NCBI RefSeq assembly: GCF_007671685.1
Contig: NZ_VCNL01000003.1
Span: forward strand, 1-64,000
Origin: Halorubrum salsamenti
Lineage (GTDB): Archaea > Halobacteriota > Halobacteria > Halobacteriales > Haloferacaceae
Length of the DNA stretch: 64,000 nt
Direction: 5' to 3'
The notes beneath the pieces were generated by a model. That model had not been told where the DNA came from. It saw only the letters and a list, made by a program, of their open reading frames with translations, and did no database searches. A program made the position numbers and the translations under genes. Positions 1 to 8,621 of this stretch are shown in pieces; the stretch's first letter is position 1; every line of letters begins with the position of its first letter.

Positions 1-142
1 CGCCGACGTCCCGGCCGTCCGACCCGTCCGCGACGACCGCGCTCGACGAGTCCGCGACCGCCACGACCTCGTGGCCGCGGTCGACCGCGAGCTCCGCGAC
101 CGCACGGCCGACGACGCCGGCGCCGACGATCGCGAGTTTCAC
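1..142 (-). CDS. Homoserine dehydrogenase-like protein, N-terminal part (cut by window edge)
   Basis: Only the first 47 codons are inside the window. They start at a GTG and read VKLAIVGAGVVGRAVAEL, a typical Rossmann start with a GxGxxG dinucleotide-binding loop, followed by a second strand ending in an acidic residue (VVAVADSS). The GTG overlaps the TGA stop of the upstream ACT-domain gene (GTGA), so the two are translationally coupled. In haloarchaea an ACT-domain protein directly upstream of homoserine dehydrogenase is a common pair, which is why I favour that enzyme (aspartate semialdehyde to homoserine, threonine/methionine pathway). The sequence alone shows only an NAD(P)-binding N-terminus, so other dehydrogenases remain possible. 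Confidence 0.6.
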   Translation of the reverse strand, partial: MKLAIVGAGVVGRAVAELAVDRGHEVVAVADSSSAVVADGSDGRDVG

Positions 143-669
143 GGCTCACCCCGCGTCAGCGGCTCGATGAGATGGAGGTCCTTTCCATCGGCGATCCCGC
201 GAATGGTCTCGAGCGTCTCGCTCACCTCGCCCTCCTCGACGGCGAGCCGCAGGCGGGCGCTCGACGTGTTTCGAGTTCCCTGCGGCGCCGACAGCGAGAG
301 GTCCGTCACCGTCGCGTTCGACCCGTCCTGAATCCGCGAGAGGGTGCCCGACAGGTCCGTGTCGACGATGTGTCCCGAGAGGACGCACACGAGCGACTCG
401 CTGTAGCGCTCTTCGCCGGCCTGGATCACGTTGATTCCCCCGTCTTGGAGGTCCTCGACGATCGCCTCGTACTGCGACTCAGTCGCCTCGAGGTCGACCT
501 CCACCGGAATGTGACCGCGCGGCGTCATACTTCCCCGCTCGTGGAAGATAGACAGCAGGTTCCCGCCGTTCTCGCTGATCGGACGCAGCGACCGGAGCAG
601 TTCACCCGGCTCGTCGACGAGTTCGAGCCGGATCATGTAGGCGTGGACCGCGTTCTCGTCCTCCTTCAT
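139..669 (-). CDS. ACT-domain amino-acid-binding regulatory protein
   Basis: The protein has 176 residues and no catalytic domain. The N-terminal part (about residues 10-85, with VDEPGELLRSLRPISENGGN) fits an ACT ligand-binding fold, and a second ACT-like half follows (about 95-170, with LSGHIVDTDLSGTLSRI). Such double ACT proteins sense amino acids and modulate a partner enzyme. The gene overlaps the start of the homoserine dehydrogenase-like gene, so a role in feedback control of aspartate-family synthesis is likely. The ACT fold is supported by sequence; the partner and ligand are inferred from position. Confidence 0.8.
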   Translation of the reverse strand: MKEDENAVHAYMIRLELVDEPGELLRSLRPISENGGNLLSIFHERGSMTPRGHIPVEVDLEATESQYEAIVEDLQDGGINVIQAGEERYSESLVCVLSGHIVDTDLSGTLSRIQDGSNATVTDLSLSAPQGTRNTSSARLRLAVEEGEVSETLETIRGIADGKDLHLIEPLTRGEP

Positions 670-826
670 CGCCGATCGCCCCCGCTCTGGCTACAGAGAG
701 TACACATTGGTGGCGAGTGGCGCGGTACAATAATAAGGATCCCGAAACGGATCTCCTCGCCCCTGCGCTCGTCCGCAGACGCCAATATCGGCTGGGGTCC
801 TCCGCCGGGCCACCGCGGCCGATAAG

Positions 827-1564
827 TCAGTGTTCCGCCGGCTGTCGGTTCTCCGGGCGGTCCTCGGCGGCCGCGGCAGCGCTCTGGATCTCGCTTTCCG
901 CCGTGAGATCGTCGATCAGCGTTCGGAGGCGTTCTAGGGGGATCTGCCCCGGCGCGTACTCGCTCTCGTCGTCCGCGAGCGGCGCGTACCCGAGTCTGGA
1001 GCCGTATATCGGAGCGACCGCCCGAGAGTGGCTCCCGATCCGGCCCATCGAGATCCCGGCCACGTCGATGCCCTTCTTCGTTGCGACGTTGATCGAGCGG
1101 AGCAGGCGGAGCACGTCCGTGTGCTTCCGCGGGAACGTCGCCACTTTGGCGATGTCCCCGTACTCACCGCACTGACGGAAGATCGCGTCGAGGACCTCGC
1201 GTTCCGGGGTGTCCTCGAACGTGTGGTGAGAGACGATACAGTCGACGGCGTTGTCTCGGAGCTCGTCGAGGACCCACTCCATCCCGCGGGCCGTCTCCAG
1301 CTCGACGTCGACGACCTCGACGTGATCCGAGCGCGACGCCGCTGACAGTCGGTCGAGCCGCCCCGTATCGGGTGCTTGTCCGCCGAACCAGCGGGTTCGG
1401 TTCGTCGCGATGAGCGGGAGCTGCCCGTCGTAGTCGTCGAGCTGCTCCAGCGGATCGTCCGCTTTGTCCATCCGAAATTCGATGACATCTGCCAGCCCGC
1501 GCGCGGCCGGCTCCCGCGTCAGATCGTTTGTCGTGGCCGCGAGCACGAACGCCTCGAAGTTCAT
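827..1564 (-). CDS. aroD: 3-dehydroquinate dehydratase, type I
   Basis: The 245-residue product matches the type I (Schiff-base) dehydroquinate dehydratase family, which converts 3-dehydroquinate to 3-dehydroshikimate. The reading supports EFRMD near residue 29, a catalytic histidine in VSHHTFEDTP (113/114), the Schiff-base lysine in DIAKVATFP (K140), ISMGRIGSHSR with R181, and APGQ near 207. I chose the ATG at 1564 because the longer ORF adds a 29-residue non-conserved extension. The gene is divergent from an IclR regulator and next to a catabolic region, and a GTGAA-N4-TTCAC inverted repeat lies 22 bases upstream. It may therefore serve quinate/shikimate breakdown rather than biosynthesis, but that is inference; a biosynthetic role is equally possible from the sequence. 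Confidence 0.88.
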   Translation of the reverse strand: MNFEAFVLAATTNDLTREPAARGLADVIEFRMDKADDPLEQLDDYDGQLPLIATNRTRWFGGQAPDTGRLDRLSAASRSDHVEVVDVELETARGMEWVLDELRDNAVDCIVSHHTFEDTPEREVLDAIFRQCGEYGDIAKVATFPRKHTDVLRLLRSINVATKKGIDVAGISMGRIGSHSRAVAPIYGSRLGYAPLADDESEYAPGQIPLERLRTLIDDLTAESEIQSAAAAAEDRPENRQPAEH

Positions 1565-1586
1565 GCGATACTCTATCATCCGACGA

Positions 1587-1600
1587 GTGAAAACGTTCAC
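1587..1600. promoter_or_regulatory. Inverted repeat GTGAA-N4-TTCAC upstream of aroD
   Basis: GTGAAAACGTTCAC is a perfect 5-base inverted repeat with a 4-base spacer, 22 bases before the aroD start and in the aroD-iclR divergent region. The same GTGAA/TTCAC half-site occurs at the IclR and MFS promoters. It is a candidate operator. Confidence 0.4.
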
Positions 1601-1730
1601 TGTCGACGCAGTCCGTTGCGGACCCGGAACGCACGGCGTCTCGTCGCCCACACGCCGCGTCGCAGTCGGGGCGTCGCATCGCCGTCGGGTCGACCTCGCC
1701 GCGCCGGGAGCGCGACACGTGCACTCGGAC

Positions 1731-1749
1731 GTTTCACCTTCGTTGAAAC
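1731..1749. promoter_or_regulatory. Inverted repeat GTTTCA-N7-TGAAAC, candidate IclR operator
   Basis: GTTTCACCTTCGTTGAAAC is a perfect 6-base inverted repeat. It sits just upstream of a TATA-like TATTAG (1761-1766) that precedes the IclR start at 1792 by 26-31 bases. The location fits autoregulation by the IclR protein or control of the divergent gene. Confidence 0.45.
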
Positions 1750-1791
1750 TGACGCGCAGGTATTAGTACGGCCGCTCGCACAGATCGACCT

Positions 1792-2583
1792 ATGGCAAAG
1801 CCGAACGGGTCGGAATCGGAAGAGACGGGGCCGCGTCAGATCAAAAGCGTCCGCCACGCGTTCGACATCGTCAGGTGCCTCGACGAGGTCGGCGGAGCGA
1901 CGCTCTCGGAGACGGCGGAACACCTCGACATGCCGGTGAGCACGGCTCACGTCCACCTCACGACGCTCGTCGAGACGGGATTCGTCGTCAAGAAGTCGGG
2001 GGAGTACCGTTGCGGCCTCGAGTTCCTTCAGGTCGGTGGCCGTCTCCGCGATGAGATGGCGCTGTACCAAGCGGCGAAGACAGAGCTCGACGATCTGCGG
2101 GAAAAGACGGACGAACACGCGAACGTCGTCGTCGAGGAGAACGGATACTCGGTCCAGCTGTACAAGTCACAAAGCCCGAACTCCGTCGACGACCAGGCGC
2201 CGCTCGGCGACCACTTCCACACCCATTCGACGGCGACCGGGAAGGCCATCCTCGCGGAGCTGTCCGCGGAGGAGGTCGACCGCATTCTGGACGAGCGGGA
2301 GCTCACATCCGTGACCGACTCCACTATCACCGACGAGACGCGCCTCCGCGACGAGCTCGACGAGATCCGCGAGCGCGGCTACTCGATCAACCGCGAAGAG
2401 CATTTTAAGGGTGTCTGCGCCGTCGGGACGGCGATCGTCTCAGAGCCCGACGACGCCGTCGGCGCGATAAGCGTCAGCGGGCCGCTCAGCCGCATGGACG
2501 ACCACCGGATCGAGACCGAGATCGCGCCCGAACTACTAAACAAAAAGAACATCATCGAGCTCAAGCTCAGGCGTCGTTCATAA
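1792..2583 (+). CDS. IclR family transcriptional regulator
   Basis: The 263-residue protein has an N-terminal winged helix (about 18-80: SVRHAFDIVRCLDEVGGATLSE, then MPVSTAHVHLTTLVETGFV) and a C-terminal IclR effector domain (about 90-260) with STATGKAILAEL, the REEHFKGVCAVGTAI segment and the AISVSGPLSRM strand typical of the family. IclR proteins bind small organic acids and control nearby catabolic operons. The gene is divergent from aroD and leads into the MFS/epimerase/RraA/Tct region, which makes that cluster the likely regulon. A 19-base inverted repeat lies upstream of its TATA-like box. Confidence 0.92.
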   Translation: MAKPNGSESEETGPRQIKSVRHAFDIVRCLDEVGGATLSETAEHLDMPVSTAHVHLTTLVETGFVVKKSGEYRCGLEFLQVGGRLRDEMALYQAAKTELDDLREKTDEHANVVVEENGYSVQLYKSQSPNSVDDQAPLGDHFHTHSTATGKAILAELSAEEVDRILDERELTSVTDSTITDETRLRDELDEIRERGYSINREEHFKGVCAVGTAIVSEPDDAVGAISVSGPLSRMDDHRIETEIAPELLNKKNIIELKLRRRS

Positions 2584-2998
2584 AAGTACGAACGCTGATC
2601 TAAACATATAAAATCCGTCTTGTTCTAGATAGTATATCTAAATTAGAAATAATTCTCGCAAGTCAAGCCTTATCGATGGGATCAACTCATTTCGGGGATA
2701 TCGTCGATAATCTTCAAAATACACAGACATATAGCCTATATACGCTTGTGTTCTAAATATATAATCGCAAATTGGGGGTATGTGTTGGTCCTAGACGACA
2801 TCTGTAGTTCTATTACGATCGAATTCTCACTAATACTCAAATAATCACGTGAAAGTGGAGAAAAGACAATCTAATATTAAATATAGTTGTGTTTTAAGAT
2901 GCATTTCTGATGTGTGTGGCCTTCATGAGAGGAGAGATCGATGGCTCCGTGCGGTCGTAGCTAAGAAAGATATTTTTTAAATGATGTTAAGAAATATG
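2584..2998. other. AT-rich intergenic stretch, no gene seen
   Basis: About 415 bases lie between iclR and the end of the MFS gene, where two transcripts converge. The stretch is strikingly AT-rich against the GC-rich surroundings. It contains a small perfect inverted repeat TAGATA-GTA-TATCTA (2626-2640). An 11-base string TGTGGCCTTCA (2915-2925) recurs at 4170-4180, just upstream of the MFS start. I find no convincing ORF, tRNA or transposase remnant. Confidence 0.6.
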
Positions 2999-4165
2999 TT
3001 ATGTAGGGCGAGGGACGCCGGGCGTGTCCGTCCACCGCCACAGTGTGCCGACGGCGAGAACGAACGCGACGGCGATAGCGACCGCCGTCCACTGAATCGC
3101 GGTCCCGATCCCGTACCGCCCCGCGAGCACCCCGACGACTGCGGGCGCCGTTGCGAGTCCGAGGTACGTCGACCCGTTCGTGACCGCGTTGAGCGGACCG
3201 CTGTACTCGGGCGCCGACTCGACCGCGTACGCGGAGAGCACCGGGAATCCGGTCGAGATCGCCGCGCCGGCGACGAAAACCGCGGCGAAAAGCGCTGGAC
3301 CGGTCACGCCCGAGAAGGCGACCGCGAGCGCCGGTATCGCGGGAACAAGCGCCGCTAACAGAAGCAGCAGATGCGGAACTCGTTCGATCGCCGTCGCACA
3401 GCCGAGCCGCGCCGGGATGTACGCGAGGAGATAGACCGACAACAGCGCGTTCGCGGTCGCTGTCGGGTAGAACGTCTCGGCGTAGTACACGAGCCAAGTG
3501 AAGAGGACGCCTTCGAGCGCTCCGGTGAGAACCATCCCGAGACAGCTCCCGAGAACGGCCGGTCGGCGAAGCAGCGACGCGAGCTCGGCCCGCGACACCG
3601 AGCGCTCCGCGTCTATCGAAGGGAGGTCGTACCGCGCGGCAAGTAGGGTCGCGGGGAGGAACGCGCACGCGACGACGAGGAACAGCATCCGCCAGTCGGC
3701 GACGGCGAGGACGACGCTGACGAGTTGGGGCGTGAGCACGGCTCCGACGGCCCACACGAGCGTGTAGACCGTGTACATCCGTGCGCGGCGTTCGGCGTGG
3801 AGGTGGCTCAACACGACGCGATCGAGGCCGCGAAACGCGCCGGCGGCCGTTCCCTGCCCGAGCAGCGCGACCAGAAAGACCGCGTAGGTGGGAGCGACGC
3901 TCATCGCGACGAGCGCACCGACCGTACACGTCGCGCCGACGAGCAGGGACGGTCGCATCGGGAGCCGACCGGCAAGCACTCCGGTGACGACAATCGCCAC
4001 GAGGAACCCAGCGGTCCCCGCCGGCGCGACGAGCCCCAGCGTGGCCGTCGAAGCGCCGAACTCCTCGCCGAGACTCGCGAGTATCGGCCCCCGTACCTGC
4101 ACGGCGATAGCATCAGCGAAAATGAACGAGAACACCGCGACCGTCCACGCGCGTCTCTGCTCCAT
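2999..4165 (-). CDS. MFS transporter
   Basis: The 388-residue protein is almost entirely hydrophobic, with about 12 predicted membrane segments. It has the MFS loop 2-3 pattern in GVLAGRLPMRPSLLVGA and a polar central loop around residues 185-205. It starts with a short cytoplasmic MEQRRAW. Substrate cannot be read from the sequence. Its place between the IclR regulator and the epimerase suggests uptake or efflux of the compound handled by this region. A TATA-like TTTATATTA lies 21-29 bases before the start on the minus strand and is bracketed by two TTCAC/GTGAA half-sites 19 bases apart. Confidence 0.85.
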   Translation of the reverse strand: MEQRRAWTVAVFSFIFADAIAVQVRGPILASLGEEFGASTATLGLVAPAGTAGFLVAIVVTGVLAGRLPMRPSLLVGATCTVGALVAMSVAPTYAVFLVALLGQGTAAGAFRGLDRVVLSHLHAERRARMYTVYTLVWAVGAVLTPQLVSVVLAVADWRMLFLVVACAFLPATLLAARYDLPSIDAERSVSRAELASLLRRPAVLGSCLGMVLTGALEGVLFTWLVYYAETFYPTATANALLSVYLLAYIPARLGCATAIERVPHLLLLLAALVPAIPALAVAFSGVTGPALFAAVFVAGAAISTGFPVLSAYAVESAPEYSGPLNAVTNGSTYLGLATAPAVVGVLAGRYGIGTAIQWTAVAIAVAFVLAVGTLWRWTDTPGVPRPT

Positions 4166-4537
4166 ATTCTGTGGCCTTCACAAGATAATATAAAGTTCAC
4201 TGGTTCCGGAGTTCGCTGCCTCGGGTTCCTCGCCGACGGTGGAGGAGGTCACCCATTCACTCCCAGATGAGTCGTGAGTTTTCACAATGTTGGATACGGC
4301 CCCTTTTTGCTCCCGATCTGTCCCGAAAGCGACCCGCCGATCGCTCATACAGCCCCACCCATTACAAACATACGTGTGTAACTATAATGGTTTTTCGATA
4401 TGTATATTCCAACGATAGTGAAATACATCGAGCGGCGAGAGCAGGCGTTTCAACGAGGCTCGCAACCCGTCTGAAGCCGGGTGAGATTCGGAGAACACAA
4501 AGAGTTAAATGAGATGATGAACGACCGACGATCAGCG
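4166..4537. promoter_or_regulatory. Divergent promoter region between MFS and epimerase genes
   Basis: This 372-base stretch is partly AT-rich. Toward the MFS gene it holds the TATA-like box (about 4186-4194) flanked by TTCAC at 4177-4181 and 4196-4200. Further on are an inverted repeat GTGA-GTTT-TCAC (4274-4285) and a 20-base imperfect palindrome starting TTACA and ending TGTAA (4362-4381, two mismatched pairs). No gene is supported here. Confidence 0.5.
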
Positions 4538-5434
4538 ATGGCAGCTCAAAATGTGCTTGTGACGGGTCCGTTCGGTGAGGCCGGGGAGGCGATCCTCAAC
4601 CACATGGCGGACGACGATCGATACGAATTCACGTACCTCAACCGGAGCGATCACCCGGACTACGAGACGCACGTCGCGGACATCGCCGACTACGAGGCGA
4701 TACGACCGGCGTTCGACGGACAGGACGCCGTTATCCATCTCGCCGCGCAGTCCGACGCCGGTGCCGACTTCGAAGAGATAATCGATCCCAACATCCTCGG
4801 GACCTACAACGTGCTCAAGGCGATGGAGGACGCCGGCGTCGAGAAGCTCATCTATGCATCCTCACAGCGCGTGATGGGACTCTACGAGGAGGACCACGCT
4901 CCGGAACTCTACGAGGAGGATTATCCGAGCGAACACGACCCGTTCCGGCTCACCCACGAGACCCTTCCGAAGCCGGACGGATACTACGGCGCCTCGAAGA
5001 TGTTCGGCGAACACATGTGCCGGGTCCACGCGCGGCGCGACGGTGCGCCGGAGCATGTGTACTCGCTGCGCATCTCGAGCGTCCGAACCGAAGAGTACGA
5101 TCACCCGTACGGCGACGCGGAACGCGGGGTCGACAGGGGAGACGAACACCGCGTCGACGACGACGAGGTGTGGGACCAGTCACAGACCGGGTCCTGGAAA
5201 CGCGGGAGCGAGGAGTACAATGAGATGGTAAAGCGGCTGAAGGCGTCTTGGACCTCCCAGCGCGACTTCGCGCACATGCTGGAGTGTTGCCTCGCGGACG
5301 AGGAGGTCACCTACGACGCGTTCTACGCCGTGAGCGGGAACGCCGCTCGCTGGTTCGGTATCGAACACGCGCAGGCCGTGCTCGGCTACGAACCGAAAGA
5401 CGACGGCGGAGAGTGGGACGGACCGCCGAAGTAA
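4538..5434 (+). CDS. NAD(P)-dependent epimerase/dehydratase family protein (extended SDR)
   Basis: The 298-residue protein starts QNVLVTGPFGEAGEAI, a GxxGxxG Rossmann loop, followed by DGQDAVIHLAAQSD, the IYASSQRVMG strand carrying the catalytic serine, and YYGASKMFGE with the SDR YxxxK pair. It resembles sugar-nucleotide epimerases and the uronate dehydrogenase group, which oxidises hexuronates. I start at the ATG at 4538; ATG 4517 and an earlier in-frame start add only poorly conserved residues. The gene faces RraA, so these may be consecutive steps on a sugar acid, but substrate and reaction are not determinable from sequence. Confidence 0.82.
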   Translation: MAAQNVLVTGPFGEAGEAILNHMADDDRYEFTYLNRSDHPDYETHVADIADYEAIRPAFDGQDAVIHLAAQSDAGADFEEIIDPNILGTYNVLKAMEDAGVEKLIYASSQRVMGLYEEDHAPELYEEDYPSEHDPFRLTHETLPKPDGYYGASKMFGEHMCRVHARRDGAPEHVYSLRISSVRTEEYDHPYGDAERGVDRGDEHRVDDDEVWDQSQTGSWKRGSEEYNEMVKRLKASWTSQRDFAHMLECCLADEEVTYDAFYAVSGNAARWFGIEHAQAVLGYEPKDDGGEWDGPPK

Positions 5435-5576
5435 TCGGTGTTCGCGGTTGTGATCAGGGGGACGTTCCGCCAGGTAGTCAGGACGGGCCGATCGTCGGTT
5501 CGATCTAAACGCCGGCGTGATCGCTGTCCGGGTCTCGGACAGTCACGTCGCGAAAGGCGCTCCGCCCCTGACGCGT

Positions 5577-6293
5577 CTACTGGATCGAGTCCTCTGGACC
5601 CACGACCTCTAGGTTGTCGAGTAGCTCGTCGTAACCGTTGATCTCCAAGAGGTACTCACCCGACTTGACCTCCTCGCGCGTGGCGTCTTCGGCGTCCATC
5701 TTCTCGTGAGCGAGTTCGAGCACCCGCTCGGCGCCGTCGCCGGGAATGACCGCGATCCCGTCGTCGTCGCCGACGAGGATGTCGCCGGGGTCGACGCTCA
5801 CGCCACCGACCGAGACCGTGACGTTCACCGACCCCGGATCCTGCTTGAGCGGCCCCTGCGGGTTCACGCCGCGTCCGTAGACGGGGAAATCCATCGCCGC
5901 GATCTCGGGGCTGTCCCGGTAGCCGCCGTCGATGACGAGACCACCGAGCCCGTTCGCCATACAGGAGGTACACATCAGTTCGCCGACGTGGCCGACATCG
6001 GTGTAGCCGTCACAGTCGATGACGAGCACGTCGCCCGGCTCGGCCATCGTGATCGCTTTGTGGATTATCAGGTTGTCCCCCGGCGACGCGTTGACCGTGA
6101 CCGCCGTCCCGGCCATCTCGACGCCGTCGCCGGCGGGCGTGATTCCAGCGTCCATGGTGAGGCCGATATTCCCGGTCACATCGGAAACGATCGTGCTCGG
6201 GACCTCCTCGAAGGCCTCGACGATACTCCGGTCTGGCCGCTCGATGTCGTGTTCGATGGTGTGCACATTCCCGGCGAGGTTTACCCGACGCAT
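5577..6293 (-). CDS. RraA / HMG-CHA aldolase family protein
   Basis: The 238-residue product carries the full RraA-type signature: GDNLIIHKAI (72-81), PGDVLVID (86-93), GELM (104-107), GGLVIDGGYRD (117-127, with the key Arg126-Asp127), FPVYGRGVNPQGP and PGDILVGDDDGIAVIP (169-184). In bacteria most proteins of this type without an RNase E partner are class II pyruvate aldolases acting on 4-hydroxy-4-methyl-2-oxoglutarate or 4-carboxy-4-hydroxy-2-oxoadipate, or related decarboxylases. As archaea lack the RNase E degradosome, an aldolase/decarboxylase role is more likely than RNase inhibition. The neighbouring Tct transporter for di/tricarboxylates fits this. Confidence 0.85.
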   Translation of the reverse strand: MRRVNLAGNVHTIEHDIERPDRSIVEAFEEVPSTIVSDVTGNIGLTMDAGITPAGDGVEMAGTAVTVNASPGDNLIIHKAITMAEPGDVLVIDCDGYTDVGHVGELMCTSCMANGLGGLVIDGGYRDSPEIAAMDFPVYGRGVNPQGPLKQDPGSVNVTVSVGGVSVDPGDILVGDDDGIAVIPGDGAERVLELAHEKMDAEDATREEVKSGEYLLEINGYDELLDNLEVVGPEDSIQ

Positions 6294-6402
6294 AAATTCA
6301 TCGGTGAGTTACTCCCCGTCCGATATCGCCACGCCAGTTACTGCGGCCGTTCCGTGACTTCGAGAAAAACGGAGTCGCTTCGCGTTCGTGGTCCGACGGC
6401 CG

Positions 6403-7401
6403 TTACTGCTCTTCGATGCCGAGTTCGTCGACGAGGTTCCCGTAGAATTCGTACTGCTCGTCGAGGAAGGTGCGCAGCTCGTCGCCGGTCCGGCGGGTCT
6501 GGATGAAGCCGTTGTTGTTCATGAACTCGACGAAGCCCTCGTCCTCGTACACCGACTGATACGTCTCGAGGAGGCTCTGCTGGACTTCGTCGGAGATACC
6601 GGTGGGCGCGAAGTGCGCCAGCCAAGAGCCGATCTCGATGTCGAGCCCTTCGTCGGCCAGCGTCGGCACGTCCGGGAGCGCGTCGACCGGCTCGCTGAAG
6701 GCGACCCCGAGCGCCTCGAGTTGGCCGTCCTGCACCTGCGGTGCCGCCTCCGCGGCTCCCACGGCGGTGGCGTCGACCTCCCCGTTCGCGACGGCGGTCA
6801 TCGCGGGCGCGGCGCCCTCGTAGGAGATGTGCTCGACCTGCACGTCGGCCTCGCTGGCGATCCCTGCCGCAGCCATGTGCCAGGAGGAGCCGAACCCGGA
6901 GTTCGCCATCTGGATCGTGTTGTCTTGGCCGTAGGCGACCCAGTCATCGACGGAGCCGAAGTCGGAGTCCTCGTTGACGAGCAGCGTCGCCGGGAACTCC
7001 GTGTACTGCATGATCGGTGTGATGTCGTCGGGACTGAGATCGGCGATACCGAGATGCTCGAACAGCGCGATCTCGGGCGCCGTACAGCCGATCGTATGGC
7101 CGTCGGCGTCAGCGTTGGCGGCCGCGTTCATCCCGACCGATCCGGAACCGCCGGTCTGGTTGCTGACGTTCCAAGAAACGTCTGTGTAGTTCTCCGCCGC
7201 GTCGGCGACCGCGCGGCTCGTCCGGTCGGCTCCGCCACCGGCCGCCCACGGTGAAACGATCTCCACGGGCCGAGACGGCCACGACTGACCGCCGCTGAGC
7301 TGATCGAGACAGCCCGCGGTTGCCGCGAGCCCGGTGACGCCAGCGCTCTTCAAAAACGTCCGCCTGTTCGATGCAGTTCGGCCGCTGGTATCTCTTACCA
7401 T
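6403..7401 (-). CDS. tctC: Tripartite tricarboxylate transporter substrate-binding lipoprotein (TctC/Bug)
   Basis: The 332-residue protein begins with a twin-arginine lipoprotein signal (NRRTFLKSAG, then a lipobox ending at Cys in LAATAGC). The mature part has the Bug pattern: RPVEIVSPWAAGGGADRTSR near the N-terminus, then a two-domain periplasmic-binding fold. It captures carboxylates outside the membrane for TctA-TctB. I chose the ATG at 7401 because the upstream ORF extension would bury the Tat motif. It is encoded divergently from the zinc dehydrogenase and apart from tctBA (9505-11501), yet it is the only binding protein nearby. Confidence 0.9.
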   Translation of the reverse strand: MVRDTSGRTASNRRTFLKSAGVTGLAATAGCLDQLSGGQSWPSRPVEIVSPWAAGGGADRTSRAVADAAENYTDVSWNVSNQTGGSGSVGMNAAANADADGHTIGCTAPEIALFEHLGIADLSPDDITPIMQYTEFPATLLVNEDSDFGSVDDWVAYGQDNTIQMANSGFGSSWHMAAAGIASEADVQVEHISYEGAAPAMTAVANGEVDATAVGAAEAAPQVQDGQLEALGVAFSEPVDALPDVPTLADEGLDIEIGSWLAHFAPTGISDEVQQSLLETYQSVYEDEGFVEFMNNNGFIQTRRTGDELRTFLDEQYEFYGNLVDELGIEEQ

Positions 7402-7506
7402 GCCAATCCTGCATATTCGACTGTGTATAATAAGCGTTTGGATCGTTCGAGGGGGTAGAGTGTCCGATACCAAAACCTTATGTCACACACCCGTTCAGAA
7501 TCCAGT

Positions 7507-8550
7507 ATGCGAGGGCTCGCAAAAACCCGCCGTGACTCCGGGAGTATGGAACTTGTCGACATCGAACAGCCCAAACCGGCCGCAGACGAGGCGCTCATCG
7601 AAGTCGAGTACGCGGGACTCTGTGGAAGCGACGCCGGCATCTACCAGTTCAAGTCCGCGTTCGAGCGGATGTCACTCCCGACGGTAATCGGTCACGAATA
7701 CACGGGGAAGGTCGTCGAAGTCGGCGACGCGGTCACGCGGATCGATCCCGGACAGCGCGTCGTGGAACGACCGATCCGCGGATGCGGCGAGTGCTTCCAG
7801 TGCCAGATCGGAAAGGAGAACATCTGTCAGAACATCGAACTGACCGGTATCGACCGCGATGGCGCCTACGCCGGCTACATCACGGCCCCCGCCGACTCGT
7901 TACAGATCGTCCCGCAGGGAGTCGATCCGCGACACGCCGCGCTCGCGGAGCCGACCGCGGTCTGCACGCGCGCAGTCATCGAGAACTCTCGTGTCGGTGC
8001 CGGCGATACCGTCCTCGTCGCCGGCCCGGGACCGATCGGGCTCCTCACCGCACAGGTCGCGGACGCGCAGGGCGCGACCGTCACCGTCGCCGGCGTGGGA
8101 CGAGACACGAACTACCGACTCCCGCTTGCGGAGGACCTCGGCTACGCCACGGTCAACATCGAGGAGAGCGACGTGGAGACGCACTGGGCGGAAGACACGG
8201 GCGGGCTCGGGTACGACGTCGTCTTCGATACGACCGGTCACTCCTCCGGGCTACCGATGGCGACCGACGCGGTTCGGAAAGGGGGCCAGATCGTCATGAT
8301 CGGTCAGGCCGGTGAGACCTCGATTCCCACCACGTCGCTGGTCCGGGCGGAGGTCGATCTCCAGTGTTCCTACAGCGCGCTGTACCGCGACTTCGACCGG
8401 GCCTTCCGACTGATCGCCACCGGTGATGTCGACCACGAAACGTTTCTCGACGACCGGTTCAGTCTCACCGACCCGGAGACGGCGTTCGAAGCCTTCCTGT
8501 CCGGCGAGACGTGCAAGCCGGTCTTCGACGTATCGGTGTTGCGAGAGTAG
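7507..8550 (+). CDS. Zinc-dependent alcohol/polyol dehydrogenase (MDR family)
   Basis: The 347-residue enzyme has the medium-chain dehydrogenase layout. Catalytic zinc ligands are Cys39 (AGLCGSD) and His63-Glu64 (GHEYTG). The structural zinc loop has Cys93, 96, 99 and 107. The cofactor loop VLVAGPGPIGLLTAQ lies around residue 170. This pattern fits the sorbitol/threonine/galactonate dehydrogenase branch, so the substrate is probably a polyol or sugar acid oxidised with NAD(P)+. The start at ATG 7507 removes a nine-residue tail. It lies between tctC and the MBL protein in the catabolic cluster. Confidence 0.9.
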   Translation: MRGLAKTRRDSGSMELVDIEQPKPAADEALIEVEYAGLCGSDAGIYQFKSAFERMSLPTVIGHEYTGKVVEVGDAVTRIDPGQRVVERPIRGCGECFQCQIGKENICQNIELTGIDRDGAYAGYITAPADSLQIVPQGVDPRHAALAEPTAVCTRAVIENSRVGAGDTVLVAGPGPIGLLTAQVADAQGATVTVAGVGRDTNYRLPLAEDLGYATVNIEESDVETHWAEDTGGLGYDVVFDTTGHSSGLPMATDAVRKGGQIVMIGQAGETSIPTTSLVRAEVDLQCSYSALYRDFDRAFRLIATGDVDHETFLDDRFSLTDPETAFEAFLSGETCKPVFDVSVLRE

Positions 8551-8621
8551 GTCTCGGTGTTGCGAGAGTAGGTCTCGCTGCGGGATGATTCTGTGTGAAA
8601 ACGGAGTTGGCTCCGACTCGG

